Source: Oscheius dolichura | Taxonomy: Eukaryota; Nematoda; Chromadorea; Rhabditida; Rhabditidae | Assembly (NCBI GenBank): GCA_932521035.1 | Contig: OW051496.1 | Coordinates: 62,001 to 126,000, forward strand | DNA: 64,000 nt | Direction of reading: 5' to 3' | In this document: positions 36,839 through 50,882 of the stretch, piece after piece | Numbering within the stretch: position 1 is the stretch's first letter | Layout of the letters: each line of letters begins with the position of its first letter | The notes under the pieces: model-generated | The model's database searches: none | Told to the model about the DNA's origin: nothing | The model's input: the letters and a program-made list of their open reading frames with translations, nothing else | Made by a program: the position numbers and the translations under genes

Positions 36839-37602
36839 TTGGGCTATAAAACGCTATTCGGTCAGCGAACCCTATTCGATCTTGGATTATTCGTACTCTA
36901 CTCGTCGAGCTCTACAAGAAGAGTGGTCGAACGTTCTCCAATCATTAGGCTTTTATTCCGTACTGGCCTGTTCGAATTTCCCAAGAGATTTGTATTGGCT
37001 TACCCCCTATTTTTGGACTATAATAGTTTTTGGGCTATAAAACGCTATTCGGTCAGCGAACCCTATTCGATCTTGGATTTTTCGTACTCTACTCGTCGAG
37101 CTCTACAAGAAGAGTGGTCGAACGTTCTCCAATCATTAGGCTTTTATTCCGTACTGGCCTGTTCGAATTTCCCAAGAGATTTGTATTGGCTTACCCCCTA
37201 TTTTTGGACTATAATAGTTTTTGGGCTATAAAACGCTATTCGGTCAGCGAACCCTATTCGATCTTGGATTATTCGTACTCTACTCGTCGAGCTCTACAAG
37301 AAGAGTGGTCGAACGTTCTCCAATCATTAGGCTTTTATTCCGTACTGGCCTGTTCGAATTTCCCAAGAGATTTGTATTGGCTTACCCCCTATTTTTGGAC
37401 TATAATAGTTTTTGGGCTATAAAACGCTATTCGGTCAGCGAACCCTATTCGATCTTGGATTTTTCGTACTCTACTCGTCGAGCTCTACAAGAAGAGTGGT
37501 CGAACGTTCTCCAATCATTAGGCTTTTATTCCGTACTGGCCTGTTCGAATTTCCCAAGAGATTTGTATTGGCTTACCCCCTATTTTTGGACTATAATAGT
37601 TT
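36839..37602 (+). repeat. Tandem pair of 382-bp short-unit dimers
   Basis: Short units alternate A, T, A, T at +50 (37080 and 37462 are T), so a two-unit segment was duplicated. The following units at 37603, 37794 and 37985 all have A. Confidence 0.85.
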
Positions 37603-38709
37603 TTGGGCTATAAAACGCTATTCGGTCAGCGAACCCTATTCGATCTTGGATTATTCGTACTCTACTCGTCGAGCTCTACAAGAAGAGTGGTCGAACGTTC
37701 TCCAATCATTAGGCTTTTATTCCGTACTGGCCTGTTCGAATTTCCCAAGAGATTTGTATTGGCTTACCCCCTATTTTTGGACTATAATAGTTTTTGGGCT
37801 ATAAAACGCTATTCGGTCAGCGAACCCTATTCGATCTTGGATTATTCGTACTCTACTCGTCGAGCTCTACAAGAAGAGTGGTCGAACGTTCTCCAATCAT
37901 TAGGCTTTTATTCCGTACTGGCCTGTTCGAATTTCCCAAGAGATTTGTATTGGCTTACCCCCTATTTTTGGACTATAATAGTTTTTGGGCTATAAAACGC
38001 TATTCGGTCAGCGAACCCTATTCGATCTTGGATTATTCGTACTCTACTCGTCGAGCTCTACAAGAAGAGTGGTCGAACGTTCTCCAATCATTAGGCTTTT
38101 ATTCCGTACTGGCCTGTTCGAATTTCCCAAGAGATTTGTATTGGCTTACCCCCTATTTTTGGACTATAATAGTTTTTGGGCTATAAAACGCTATTCGGTC
38201 AGCGAACCCTATTCGATCTTGGATTATTCGTACTCTACTCGTCGAGCTCTACAAGAAGAGTGGTCGAACGTTCTCCAATCATTAGGCTTTTATTCCGTAC
38301 TGGCCTGTTCGAATTTCCCAAGAGATTTGTATTGGCTTAAACCCTGGTCTATGATCTAGGAGCCATAACGTGGCTCAGAAGCGTCCCCCTGTGACGGGAG
38401 CTGGTTTTTTAGACTCAGCTCGATGAGGCGGTTCGAATGAGTACAAATTCGGACCTCCTACCCTCTTTTCCAGAAACTGCCCCATATTACTGTACCTTTT
38501 TCTGGACTATAATAGTTTTTGGGCTATAAAACGCTATTCGGTCAGCGAACCCTATTCGATCTTGGATTATTCGTACTCTACTCGTCGAGCTCTACAAGAA
38601 GAGTGGTCGAACGTTCTCCAATCATTAGGCTTTTATTCCGTACTGGCCTGTTCGAATTTCCCAAGAGATTTGTATTGGCTTACCCCCTATTTTTGGACTA
38701 TAATAGTTT

Positions 38710-41648
38710 TTGGGCTATAAAACGCTATTCGGTCAGCGAACCCTATTCGATCTTGGATTATTCGTACTCTACTCGTCGAGCTCTACAAGAAGAGTGGTCG
38801 AACGTTCTCCAATCATTAGGCTTTTATTCCGTACTGGCCTGTTCGAATTTCCCAAGAGATTTGTATTGGCTTACCCCCTATTTTTGGACTATAATAGTTT
38901 TTGGGCTATAAAACGCTATTCTGTCAGCGAACCCTATTCTATCTTGGATTATTCGTACTCTACTCGTCGAGCTCTACAAGAAGAGTGGTCGAACGTTCTC
39001 CAATCATTAGGCTTTTATTCCGTACTGGCCTGTTCGAATTTCCCAAGAGATTTGTATTGGCTTACCCCCTATTTTTGGACTATAATAGTTTTTGGGCTAT
39101 AAAACGCTATTCGGTCAGCGAACCCTATTCTATCTTGGATTATTCGTACTCTACTCGTCGAGCTCTACAAGAAGAGTGGTCGAACGTTCTCCAATCATTA
39201 GGCTTTTATTCCGTACTGGCCTGTTCGAATTTCCCAAGAGATTTGTATTGGCTTACCCCCTATTTTTGGACTATAATAGTTTTTGGGCTATAAAACGCTA
39301 TTCGGTCAGCGAACCCTATTCGATCTTGGATTATTCGTACTCTACTCGTCGAGCTCTACAAGAAGAGTGGTCGAACATTCTCCAATCATTAGGCTTTTAT
39401 TCCGTACTGGCCTGTTCGAATTTCCCAAGAGATTTGTATTGGCTTACCCCCTATTTTTGGACTATAATAGTTTTTGGGCTATAAAACGCTATTCGGTCAG
39501 CAAACCCTATTCTATCTTGGATTATTCGTACTCTACTCGTCGAGCTCTACAAGAAGAGTGGTCGAACGTTCTCCAATCATTAGGCTTTTATTCCGTACTG
39601 GCCTGTTCGAATTTCCCAAGAGATTTGTATTGGCTTAAACCCTGGTCTATGATCTAGGAGCCATAACGTGGCTTAGAAGCGTCCCCCTGTGACGGGAGCT
39701 GGTTTTTTAGACTCAGCTCGATGAGGCGGTTCGAATGAGTACAAATTCGGACCTCCTACCCTCTTTTCCAGAAACTGCCCCATATTACTGTACCTTTTTC
39801 TGGACTATAATAGTTTTTGGGCTATAAAACGCTATTCGGTCAGCGAACCCTATTCGATCTTGGATTATTCGTACTCTACTCGTCGAGCTCTACAAGAAGA
39901 GTGGTCGAACGTTCTCCAATCATTAGGCTTTTATTCCGTACTGGCCTGTTCGAATTTCCCAAGAGATTTGTATTGGCTTACCCCCTATTTTTGGACTATA
40001 ATAGTTTTTGGGCTATAAAACGCTATTCGGTCAGCGAACCCTATTCAATCTTGGATTATTCGTACTCTACTCGTCGAGCTCTACAAGAAGAGTGGTCGAA
40101 CGTTCTCCAATCATTAGGCTTTTATTCCGTACTGGCCTGTTCGAATTTCCCAAGAGATTTGTATTGGCTTACCCCCTATTTTTGGACTATAATAGTTTTT
40201 GGGCTATAAAACGCTATTCGGTCAGCGAACCCTATTCTATCTTGGATTATTCGTACTCTACTCGTCGAGCTCTACAAGAAGAGTGGTCGAACGTTCTCCA
40301 ATCATTAGGCTTTTATTCCGTACTGGCCTGTTCGAATTTCCCAAGAGATTTGTATTGGCTTAAACCCTGGTCTATGATCTAGGAGCCATAACGTGGCTCA
40401 GAAGCGTCCCCCTGTGACGGGAGCTGGTTTTTAAGACTCAGCTCGATGAGGCGGTTCGAATGAGTACAAATTCGGACCTCCTACCCTCTTTTCCAGCAAC
40501 TGCCCCATATTACTGTACCTTTTTCTGGACTATAATAGTTTTTGGGCTATAAAACGCTATTCGGTCAGCGAACCCTATTCGATCTTGGATTATTCGTACT
40601 CTACTCGTCGAGCTCTACAAGAAGAGTGGTCGAACGTTCTCCAATCATTAGGCTTTTATTCCGTACTGGCCTGTTCGAATTTCCCAAGAGATTTGTATTG
40701 GCTTACCCCCTATTTTTGGACTATAATAGTTTTTGGGCTATAAAACGCTATTCGGTCAGCGAACCCTATTCTATCTTGGATTATTCGTACTCTACTCGTC
40801 GAGCTCTACAAGAAGAGTGGTCGAACGTTCTCCAATCATTAGGCTTTTATTCCGTACTGGCCTGTTCGAATTTCCCAAGAGATTTGTATTGGCTTACCCC
40901 CTATTTTTGGACTATAATAGTTTTTGGGCTATAAAACGCTATTCGGTCAGCGAACCCTATTCTATCTTGGATTATTCGTACTCTACTCGTCGAGCTCTAC
41001 AAGAAGAGTGGTCGAACGTTCTCCAATCATTAGGCTTTTATTCCGTACTGGCCTGTTCGAATTTCCCAAGAGATTTGTATTGGCTTACCCCCTATTTTTG
41101 GACTATAATAGTTTTTGGGCTATAAAACGCTATTCGGTCAGCGAACCCTATTCGATCTTGGATTATTCGTACTCTACTCGTCGAGCTCTACAAGAGGAGT
41201 GGTCGAACGTTCTCCAATCATTAGGCTTTTATTCCGTACTGGCCTGTTCGAATTTCCCAAGAGATTTGTATTGGCTTACCCCCTATTTTTGGACTATAAT
41301 AGTTTTTGGGCTATAAAACGCTATTCGGTCAGCGAACCCTATTCTATCTTGGATTATTCGTACTCTACTCGTCGAGCTCTACAAGAAGAGTGGTCGAACG
41401 TTCTCCAATCATTAGGCTTTTATTCCGTACTGGCCTGTTCGAATTTCCCAAGAGATTTGTATTGGCTTAAACCCTGGTCTATGATCTAGGAGCCATAACG
41501 TGGCTCAGAAGCGTCCCCCTGTGACGGGAGCTGGTTTTTTAGACTCAGCTCGATGAGGCGGTTCGAATGAGTACAAATTCGGACCTCCTACCCTCTTTTC
41601 CAGAAACTGCCCCATATTACTGTACCTTTTTCTGGACTATAATAGTTT
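38710..41648 (+). repeat. 2,939-bp higher-order repeat (related copies 32832-35770 and 56914-59852)
   Basis: The three spans are exactly equal in length and share unit order (n = 4, 2, 4, counting the first four short units) and markers. The copies at 32832 and 38710 share T at +21 in their second unit (33044 and 38922), which the copy at 56914 lacks. They are therefore each other's closest relatives. Confidence 0.88.
39283..40541 (+). repeat. 1,259-bp higher-order module, copy 6
   Basis: It has the same order and markers, with C at +298 (40497) and a private G to A at 39502. It is embedded in the 2,939-bp module at 38710-41648. Confidence 0.9.
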
Positions 41649-41991
41649 TTGGGCTATAAAACGCTATTCGGTCAGCGAACCCTATTCGATCTTGGATTAT
41701 TCGTACTCTACTCGTCGAGCTCTACAAGAAGAGTGGTCGAACGTTCTCCAATCATTAGGCTTTTATTCCGTACTGGCCTGTTCGAATTTCCCAAGAGATT
41801 TGTATTGGCTTAAACCCTGGTCTATGATCTAGGAGCCATAACGTGGCTCAGAAGCGTCCCCCTGTGACGGGAGCTGGTTTTTTAGACTCAGCTCGATGAG
41901 GCGGTTCGAATGAGTACAAATTCGGACCTCCTACCCTCTTTTCCAGAAACTGCCCCATATTACTGTACCTTTTTCTGGACTATAATAGTTT

Positions 41992-44900
41992 TTGGGCTAT
42001 AAAACGCTATTCGGTCAGCGAACCCTATTCGATCTTGGATTATTCGTACTCTACTCGTCGAGCTCTACAAGAAGAGTGGTCGAACGTTCTCCAATCATTA
42101 GGCTTTTATTCCGTACTGGCCTGTTCGAATTTCCCAAGAGATTTGTATTGGCTTACCCCCTATTTTTGGACTATAATAGTTTTTGGGCTATAAAACGCTA
42201 TTCGGTCAGCGAACCCTATTCGATCTTGGATTATTCGTACTCTACTCGTCGAGCTCTACAAGAAGAGTGGTCGAACGTTCTCCAATCATTAGGCTTTTAT
42301 TCCGTACTGGCCTGTTCGAATTTCCCAAGAGATTTGTATTGGCTTACCCCCTATTTTTGGACTATAATAGTTTTTGGGCTATAAAACGCTATTCGGTCAG
42401 CGAACCCTATTCGATCTTGGATTATTCGTACTCTACTCGTCGAGCTCTACAAGAAGAGTGGTCGAACGTTCTCCAATCATTAGGCTTTTATTCCGTACTG
42501 GCCTGTTCGAATTTCCCAAGAGATTTGTATTGGCTTACCCCCTATTTTTGGACTATAATAGTTTTTGGGCTATAAAACGCTATTCGGTCAGCGAACCCTA
42601 TTCGATCTTGGATTATTCGTACTCTACTCGTCGAGCTCTACAAGAAGAGTGGTCGAACGTTCTCCAATCATTAGGCTTTTATTCCGTACTGGCCTGTTCG
42701 AATTTCCCAAGAGATTTGTATTGGCTTACCCCCTATTTTTGGACTATAATAGTTTTTGGGCTATAAAACGCTATTCGGTCAGCGAACCCTATTCGATCTT
42801 GGATTATTCGTACTCTACTCGTCGAGCTCTACAAGAAGAGTGGTCGAACGTTCTCCAATCATTAGGCTTTTATTCCGTACTGGCCTGTTCGAATTTCCCA
42901 AGAGATTTGTATTGGCTTAAACCCTGGTCTATGATCTAGGAGCCATAACGTGGCTCAGAAGCGTCCCCCTGTGACGGGAGCTGGTTTTTTAGACTCAGCT
43001 CGATGAGGCGGTTCGAATGAGTACAAATTCGGACCTCCTACCCTCTTTTCCAGAAACTGCCCCATATTACTGTACCTTTTTCTGGACTATAATAGTTTTT
43101 GGGCTATAAAACGCTATTCGGTCAGCGAACCCTATTCGATCTTGGATTATTCGTACTCTACTCGTCGAGCTCTACAAGAAGAGTGGTCGAACGTTCTCCA
43201 ATCATTAGGCTTTTATTCCGTACTGGCCTGTTCGAATTTCCCAAGAGATTTGTATTGGCTTACCCCCTATTTTTGGACTATAATAGTTTTTGGGCTATAA
43301 AACGCTATTCGGTCAGCGAACCCTATTTGATCTTGGATTATTCGTACTCTACTCGTCGAGCTCTACAAGAAGAGTGGTCGAACGTTCTCCAATCATTAAG
43401 CTTTTATTCCGTACTGGCCTGTTCGAATTTCCCAAGAGATTTGTATTGGCTTACCCCCTATTTTTGGACTATAATAGTTTTTGGGCTATAAAACGCTATT
43501 CGGTCAGCGAACCCTATTCGATCTTGGATTTTTCGTACTCTACTCGTCGAGCTCTACAAGAAGAGTGGTCGAACGTTCTCCAATCATTAGGCTTTTATTC
43601 CGTACTGGCCTGTTCGAATTTCCCAAGAGATTTGTATTGGCTTAAACCCTGGTCTATGATCTAGGAGCCATAACGTGGCTCAGAAGCGTCCCCCTGTGAC
43701 GGGAGCTGGTTTTTTAGACTCAGCTCGATGAGGCGGTTCGAATGAGTACAAATTCGGACCTCCTACCCTCTTTTCCAGAAACTGCCCCATATTACTGTAC
43801 CTTTTTCTGGACTATAATAGTTTTTGGGCTATAAAACGCTATTCGGTCAGCGAACCCTATTCGATCTTGGATTATTCGTACTCTACTCGTCGAGCTCTAC
43901 AAGAAGAGTGGTCGAACGTTCTCCAATCATTAGGCTTTTATTCCGTACTGGCCTGTTCGAATTTCCCAAGAGATTTGTATTGGCTTACCCCCTATTTTTG
44001 GACTATAATAGTTTTTGGGCTATAAAACGCTATTCGGTCAGCGAACCCTATTCTATCTTGGATTATTCGTACTCTACTCGTCGAGCTCTACAAGAAGAGT
44101 GGTCGAACGTTCTCCAATCATTAGGCTTTTATTCCGTACTGGCCTGTTCGAATTTCCCAAGAGATTTGTATTGGCTTACCCCCTATTTTTGGACTATAAT
44201 AGTTTTTGGGCTATAAAACGCTATTCGGTCAGCGAACCCTATTCGATCTTGGATTATTCGTACTCTACTCGTCGAGCTCTACAAGAAGAGTGGTCGAACG
44301 TTCTCCAATCATTAGGCTTTTATTCCGTACTGGCCTGTTCGAATTTCCCAAGAGATTTGTATTGGCTTAAACCCTGGTCTATGATCTAGGAGCCATAACG
44401 TGGCTCAGAAGCGTCCCCCTGTGACGGGAGCTGGTTTTTTAGACTCAGCTCGATGAGGCGGTTCGAATGAGTACAAATTCGGACCTCCTACCCTCTTTTC
44501 CAGAAACTGCCCCATATTACTGTACCTTTTTCTGGACTATAATAGTTTTTGGGCTATAAAACGCTATTCGGTCAGCGAACCCTATTCGATCTTGGATTAT
44601 TCGTACTCTACTCGTCGAGCTCTACAAGAAGAGTGGTCGAACGTTCTCCAATCATTAGGCTTTTATTCCGTACTGGCCTGTTCGAATTTCCCAAGAGATT
44701 TGTATTGGCTTACCCCCTATTTTTGGACTATAATAGTTTTTGGGCTATAAAACGCTATTCGGTCAGCGAACCCTATTCTATCTTGGATTATTCGTACTCT
44801 ACTCGTCGAGCTCTACAAGAAGAGTGGTCGAACGTTCTCCAATCATTAGGCTTTTATTCCGTACTGGCCTGTTCGAATTTCCCAAGAGATTTGTATTGGC

Positions 44901-47900
44901 TTACCCCCTATTTTTGGACTATAATAGTTTTTGGGCTATAAAACGCTATTCGGTCAGCGAACCCTATTCGATCTTGGATTATTCGTACTCTACTCGTCGA
45001 GCTCTACAAGAAGAGTGGTCGAACGTTCTCCAATCATTAGGCTTTTATTCCGTACTGGCCTGTTCGAATTTCCCAAGAGATTTGTATTGGCTTAAACCCT
45101 GGTCTATGATCTAGGAGCCATAACGTGGCTCAGAAGCGTCCCCCTGTGACGGGAGCTGGTTTTTTAGACTCAGCTCGATGAGGCGGTTCGAATGAGTACA
45201 AATTCGGACCTCCTACCCTCTTTTCCAGAAACTGCCCCATATTACTGTACCTTTTTCTGGACTATAATAGTTTTTGGGCTATAAAACGCTATTCGGTCAG
45301 CGAACCCTATTCGATCTTGGATTATTCGTACTCTACTCGTCGAGCTCTACAAGAAGAGTGGTCGAACGTTCTCCAATCATTAGGCTTTTATTCCGTACTG
45401 GCCTGTTCGAATTTCCCAAGAGATTTGTATTGGCTTAAACCCTGGTCTATGATCTAGGAGCCATAACGTGGCTCAGAAGCGTCCCCCTGTGACGGGAGCT
45501 GGTTTTTTAGACTCAGCTCGATGAGGCGGTTCGAATGAGTACAAATTCGGACCTCCTACCCTCTTTTCCAGAAACTGCCCCATATTACTGTACCTTTTTC
45601 TGGACTATAATAGTTTTTGGGCTATAAAACGCTATTCGGTCAGCGAACCCTATTCGATCTTGGATTATTCGTACTCTACTCGTCGAGCTCTACAAGAAGA
45701 GTGGTCGAACGTTCTCCAATCATTAGGCTTTTATTCCGTACTGGCCTGTTCGAATTTCCCAAGAGATTTGTATTGGCTTAAACCCTGGTCTATGATCTAG
45801 GAGCCATAACGTGGCTCAGAAGCGTCCCCCTGTGACGGGAGCTGGTTTTTTAGACTCAGCTCGATGAGGCGGTTCGAATGAGTACAAATTCGGACCTCCT
45901 ACCCTCTTTTCCAGAAACTGCCCCATATTACTGTACCTTTTTCTGGACTATAATAGTTTTTGGGCTATAAAACGCTATTCGGTCAGCGAACCCTATTCGA
46001 TCTTGGATTATTCGTACTCTACTCGTCGAGCTCTACAAGAAGAGTGGTCGAACGTTCTCCAATCATTAGGCTTTTATTCCGTACTGGCCTGTTCGAATTT
46101 CCCAAGAGATTTGTATTGGCTTACCCCCTATTTTTGGACTATAATAGTTTTTGGGCTATAAAACGCTATTCGGTCAGCGAACCCTATTCGATCTTGGATT
46201 TTTCGTACTCTACTCGTCGAGCTCTACAAGAAGAGTGGTCGAACGTTCTCCAATCATTAGGCTTTTATTCCGTACTGGCCTGTTCGAATTTCCCAAGAGA
46301 TTTGTATTGGCTTAAACCCTGGTCTATGATCTAGGAGCCATAACGTGGCTCAGAAGCGTCCCCCTGTGACGGGAGCTGGTTTTTTAGACTCAGCTCGATG
46401 AGGCGGTTCGAATGAGTACAAATTCGGACCTCCTACCCTCTTTTCCAGAAACTGCCCCATATTACTGTACCTTTTTCTGGACTATAATAGTTTTTGGGCT
46501 ATAAAACGCTATTCGGTCAGCGAACCCTATTCGATCTTGGATTATTCGTACTCTACTCGTCGAGCTCTACAAGAAGAGTGGTCGAACGTTCTCCAATCAT
46601 TAGGCTTTTATTCCGTACTGGCCTGTTCGAATTTCCCAAGAGATTTGTATTGGCTTACCCCCTATTTTTGGACTATAATAGTTTTTGGGCTATAAAACGC
46701 TATTCGGTCAGCGAACCCTATTCTATCTTGGATTATTCGTACTCTACTCGTCGAGCTCTACAAGAAGAGTGGTCGAACGTTCTCCAATCATTAGGCTTTT
46801 ATTCCGTACTGGCCTGTTCGAATTTCCCAAGAGATTTGTATTGGCTTACCCCCTATTTTTGGACTATAATAGTTTTTGGGCTATAAAACGCTATTCGGTC
46901 AGCGAACCCTATTCGATCTTGGATTATTCGTACTCTACTCGTCGAGCTCTACAAGAAGAGTGGTCGAACGTTCTCCAATCATTAGGCTTTTATTCCGTAC
47001 TGGCCTGTTCGAATTTCCCAAGAGATTTGTATTGGCTTACCCCCTATTTTTGGACTATAATAGTTTTTGGGCTATAAAACGCTATTCGGTCAGCGAACCC
47101 TATTCGATCTTGGATTATTCGTACTCTACTCGTCGAGCTCTACAAGCAGAGTGGTCGAACGTTCTCCAATCATTAGGCTTTTATTCCGTACTGGCCTGTT
47201 CGAATTTCCCAAGAGATTTGTATTGGCTTAAACCCTGGTCTATGATCTAGGAGCCATAACGTGGCTCAGAAGCGTCCCCCTGTGACGGGAGCTGGTTTTT
47301 TAGACTCAGCTCGATGAGGCGGTTCGAATGAGTACAAATTCGGACCTCCTACCCTCTTTTCCAGAAACTGCCCCATATTACTGTACCTTTTTCTGGACTA
47401 TAATAGTTTTTGGGCTATAAAACGCTATTCGGTCAGCGAACCCTATTCGATCTTGGATTATTCGTACTCTACTCGTCGAGCTCTACAAGAAGAGTGGTCG
47501 AACGTTCTCCAATCATTAGGCTTTTATTCCGTACTGGCCTGTTCGAATTTCCCAAGAGATTTGTATTGGCTTACCCCCTATTTTTGGACTATAATAGTTT
47601 TTGGGCTATAAAACGCTATTCGGTCAGCGAACCCTATTCTATCTTGGATTATTCGTACTCTACTCGTCGAGCTCTACAAGAAGAGTGGTCGAACGTTCTC
47701 CAATCATTAGGCTTTTATTCCGTACTGGCCTGTTCGAATTTCCCAAGAGATTTGTATTGGCTTACCCCCTATTTTTGGACTATAATAGTTTTTGGGCTAT
47801 AAAACGCTATTCGGTCAGCGAACCCTATTCTATCTTGGATTATTCGTACTCTACTCGTCGAGCTCTACAAGAAGAGTGGTCGAACGTTCTCCAATCATTA

Positions 47901-48668
47901 GGCTTTTATTCCGTACTGGCCTGTTCGAATTTCCCAAGAGATTTGTATTGGCTTAAACCCTGGTCTATGATCTAGGAGCCATAACGTGGCTCAGAAGCGT
48001 CCCCCTGTGACGGGAGCTGGTTTTTTAGACTCAGCTCGATGAGGCGGTTCGAATGAGTACAAATTCGGACCTCCTACCCTCTTTTCCAGAAACTGCCCCA
48101 TATTACTGTACCTTTTTCTGGACTATAATAGTTTTTGGGCTATAAAACGCTATTCGGTCAGCGAACCCTATTCGATCTTGGATTATTCGTACTCTACTCG
48201 TCGAGCTCTACAAGAAGAGTGGTCGAACGTTCTCCAATCATTAGGCTTTTATTCCGTACTGGCCTGTTCGAATTTCCCAAGAGATTTGTATTGGCTTACC
48301 CCCTATTTTTGGACTATAATAGTTTTTGGGCTATAAAACGCTATTCGGTCAGCGAACCCTATTCTATCTTGGATTATTCGTACTCTACTCGTCGAGCTCT
48401 ACAAGAAGAGTGGTCGAACGTTCTCCAATCATTAGGCTTTTATTCCGTACTGGCCTGTTCGAATTTCCCAAGAGATTTGTATTGGCTTAAACCCTGGTCT
48501 ATGATCTAGGAGCCATAACGTGGCTCAGAAGCGTCCCCCTGTGACGGGAGCTGGTTTTTTAGACTCAGCTCGATGAGGCGGTTCGAATGAGTACAAATTC
48601 GGACCTCCTACCCTCTTTTCCAGAAACTGCCCCATATTACTGTACCTTTTTCTGGACTATAATAGTTT
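41992..48668 (+). repeat. Array region 8: 10 blocks
   Basis: Blocks start at 41992, 43099, 43824, 44549, 45274, 45617, 45960, 46494, 47410 and 48135, with 4, 2, 2, 2, 0, 0, 1, 3, 2 and 1 short units. The block at 41992 is homogeneous, with five units in a row carrying G at +39. The +94 A and +200 T haplotype is absent from this region. Private substitutions are at 43328, 43399 and 47147. Confidence 0.94.
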
Positions 48669-50882
48669 TTGGGCTATAAAACGCTATTCGGTCAGCGAAC
48701 CCTATTCGATCTTAGATTATTCGTACTCTACTCGTCGAGCTCTACAAGAAGAGTGGTCGAACGTTCTCCAATCATTAGGCTTTTATTCCGTACTGGCCTG
48801 TTCGAATTTCCCAAGAGATTTGTATTGGCTTACCCCCTATTTTTGGACTATAATAGTTTTTGGGCTATAAAACGCTATTCGGTCAGCGAACCCTATTCGA
48901 TCTTGGATTATTCGTACTCTACTCGTCGAGCTCTACAAGAAGAGTGGTCGAACGTTCTCCAATCATTAGGCTTTTATTCCGTACTGGCCTGTTCGAATTT
49001 CCCAAGAGATTTGTATTGGCTTACCCCCTATTTTTGGACTATAATAGTTTTTGGGCTATAAAACGCTATTCGGTCAGCGAACCCTATTCTATCTTGGATT
49101 ATTCGTACTCTACTCGTCGAGCTCTACAAGAAGAGTGGTCGAACGTTCTCCAATCATTAGGCTTTTATTCCGTACTGGCCTGTTCGAATTTCCCAAGAGA
49201 TTTGTATTGGCTTACCCCCTATTTTTGGACTATAATAGTTTTTGGGCTATAAAACGCTATTCGGTCAGCGAACCCTATTCGATCTTGGATTATTCGTACT
49301 CTACTCGTCGAGCTCTACAAGAAGAGTGGTCGAACGTTCTCCAATCATTAGGCTTTTATTCCGTACTGGCCTGTTCGAATTTCCCAAGAGATTTGTATTG
49401 GCTTACCCCCTATTTTTGGACTATAATAGTTTTTGGGCTATAAAACGCTATTCGGTCAGCGAACCCTATTCGATCTTGGATTATTCGTACTCTACTCGTC
49501 GAGCTCTACAAGAAGAGTGGTCGAACGTTCTCCAATCATTAGGCTTTTATTCCGTACTGGCCTGTTCGAATTTCCCAAGAGATTTGTATTGGCTTAAACC
49601 CTGGTCTATGATCTAGGAGCCATAACGTGGCTCAGAAGCGTCCCCCTGTGACGGGAGCTGGTTTTTTAGACTCAGCTCGATGAGGCGGTTCGAATGAGTA
49701 CAAATTCGGACCTCCTACCCTCTTTTCCAGAAACTGCCCCATATTACTGTACCTTTTTCTGGACTATAATAGTTTTTGGGCTATAAAACGCTATTCGGTC
49801 AGCGAACCCTATTCGATCTTGGATTATTCGTACTCTACTCGTCGAGCTCTACAAGAAGAGTGGTCGAACGTTCTCCAATCATTAGGCTTTTATTCCGTAC
49901 TGGCCTGTTCGAATTTCCCAAGAGATTTGTATTGGCTTACCCCCTATTTTTGGACTATAATAGTTTTTGGGCTATAAAACGCTATTCGGTCAGCGAACCC
50001 TATTCGATCTTGGATTATTCGTACTCTACTCGTCGAGCTCTACAAGAAGAGTGGTCGAACGTTCTCCAATCATTAGGCTTTTATTCCGTACTGGCCTGTT
50101 CGAATTTCCCAAGAGATTTGTATTGGCTTACCCCCTATTTTTGGACTATAATAGTTTTTGGGCTATAAAACGCTATTCGGTCAGCGAACCCTATTCTATC
50201 TTGGATTATTCGTACTCTACTCGTCGAGCTCTACAAGAAGAGTGGTCGAACGTTCTCCAATCATTAGGCTTTTATTCCGTACTGGCCTGTTCGAATTTCC
50301 CAAGAGATTTGTATTGGCTTACCCCCTATTTTTGGACTATAATAGTTTTTGGGCTATAAAACGCTATTCGGTCAGCGAACCCTATTCGATCTTGGATTAT
50401 TCGTACTCTACTCGTCGAGCTCTACAAGAAGAGTGGTCGAACGTTCTCCAATCATTAGGCTTTTATTCCGTACTGGCCTGTTCGAATTTCCCAAGAGATT
50501 TGTATTGGCTTACCCCCTATTTTTGGACTATAATAGTTTTTGGGCTATAAAACGCTATTCGGTCAGCGAACCCTATTCGATCTTGGATTATTCGTACTCT
50601 ACTCGTCGAGCTCTACAAGAAGAGTGGTCGAACGTTCTCCAATCATTAGGCTTTTATTCCGTACTGGCCTGTTCGAATTTCCCAAGAGATTTGTATTGGC
50701 TTAAACCCTGGTCTATGATCTAGGAGCCATAACGTGGCTCAGAAGCGTCCCCCTGTGACGGGAGCTGGTTTTTTAGACTCAGCTCGATGAGGCGGTTCGA
50801 ATGAGTACAAATTCGGACCTCCTACCCTCTTTTCCAGAAACTGCCCCATATTACTGTACCTTTTTCTGGACTATAATAGTTT
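48669..50882 (+). repeat. Tandem pair of 1,107-bp blocks
   Basis: 48669-49775 and 49776-50882 are adjacent blocks of four short units and one long unit with the same +39 series. They differ at 48714, where only the first has the rare A. Confidence 0.85.

Larger units (their letters stand above)
36839..41991 (+). repeat. Array region 7: 5 blocks with long runs of short units
   Basis: Blocks start at 36839, 38519, 39817, 40542 and 41649, with 7, 5, 2, 4 and 0 short units. The seven-short block opens with a duplicated 382-bp pair (36839-37220 and 37221-37602) in which the second unit has T at +50. A copy of the 2,939-bp module lies at 38710-41648. A private G to A is at 39502. Confidence 0.95.
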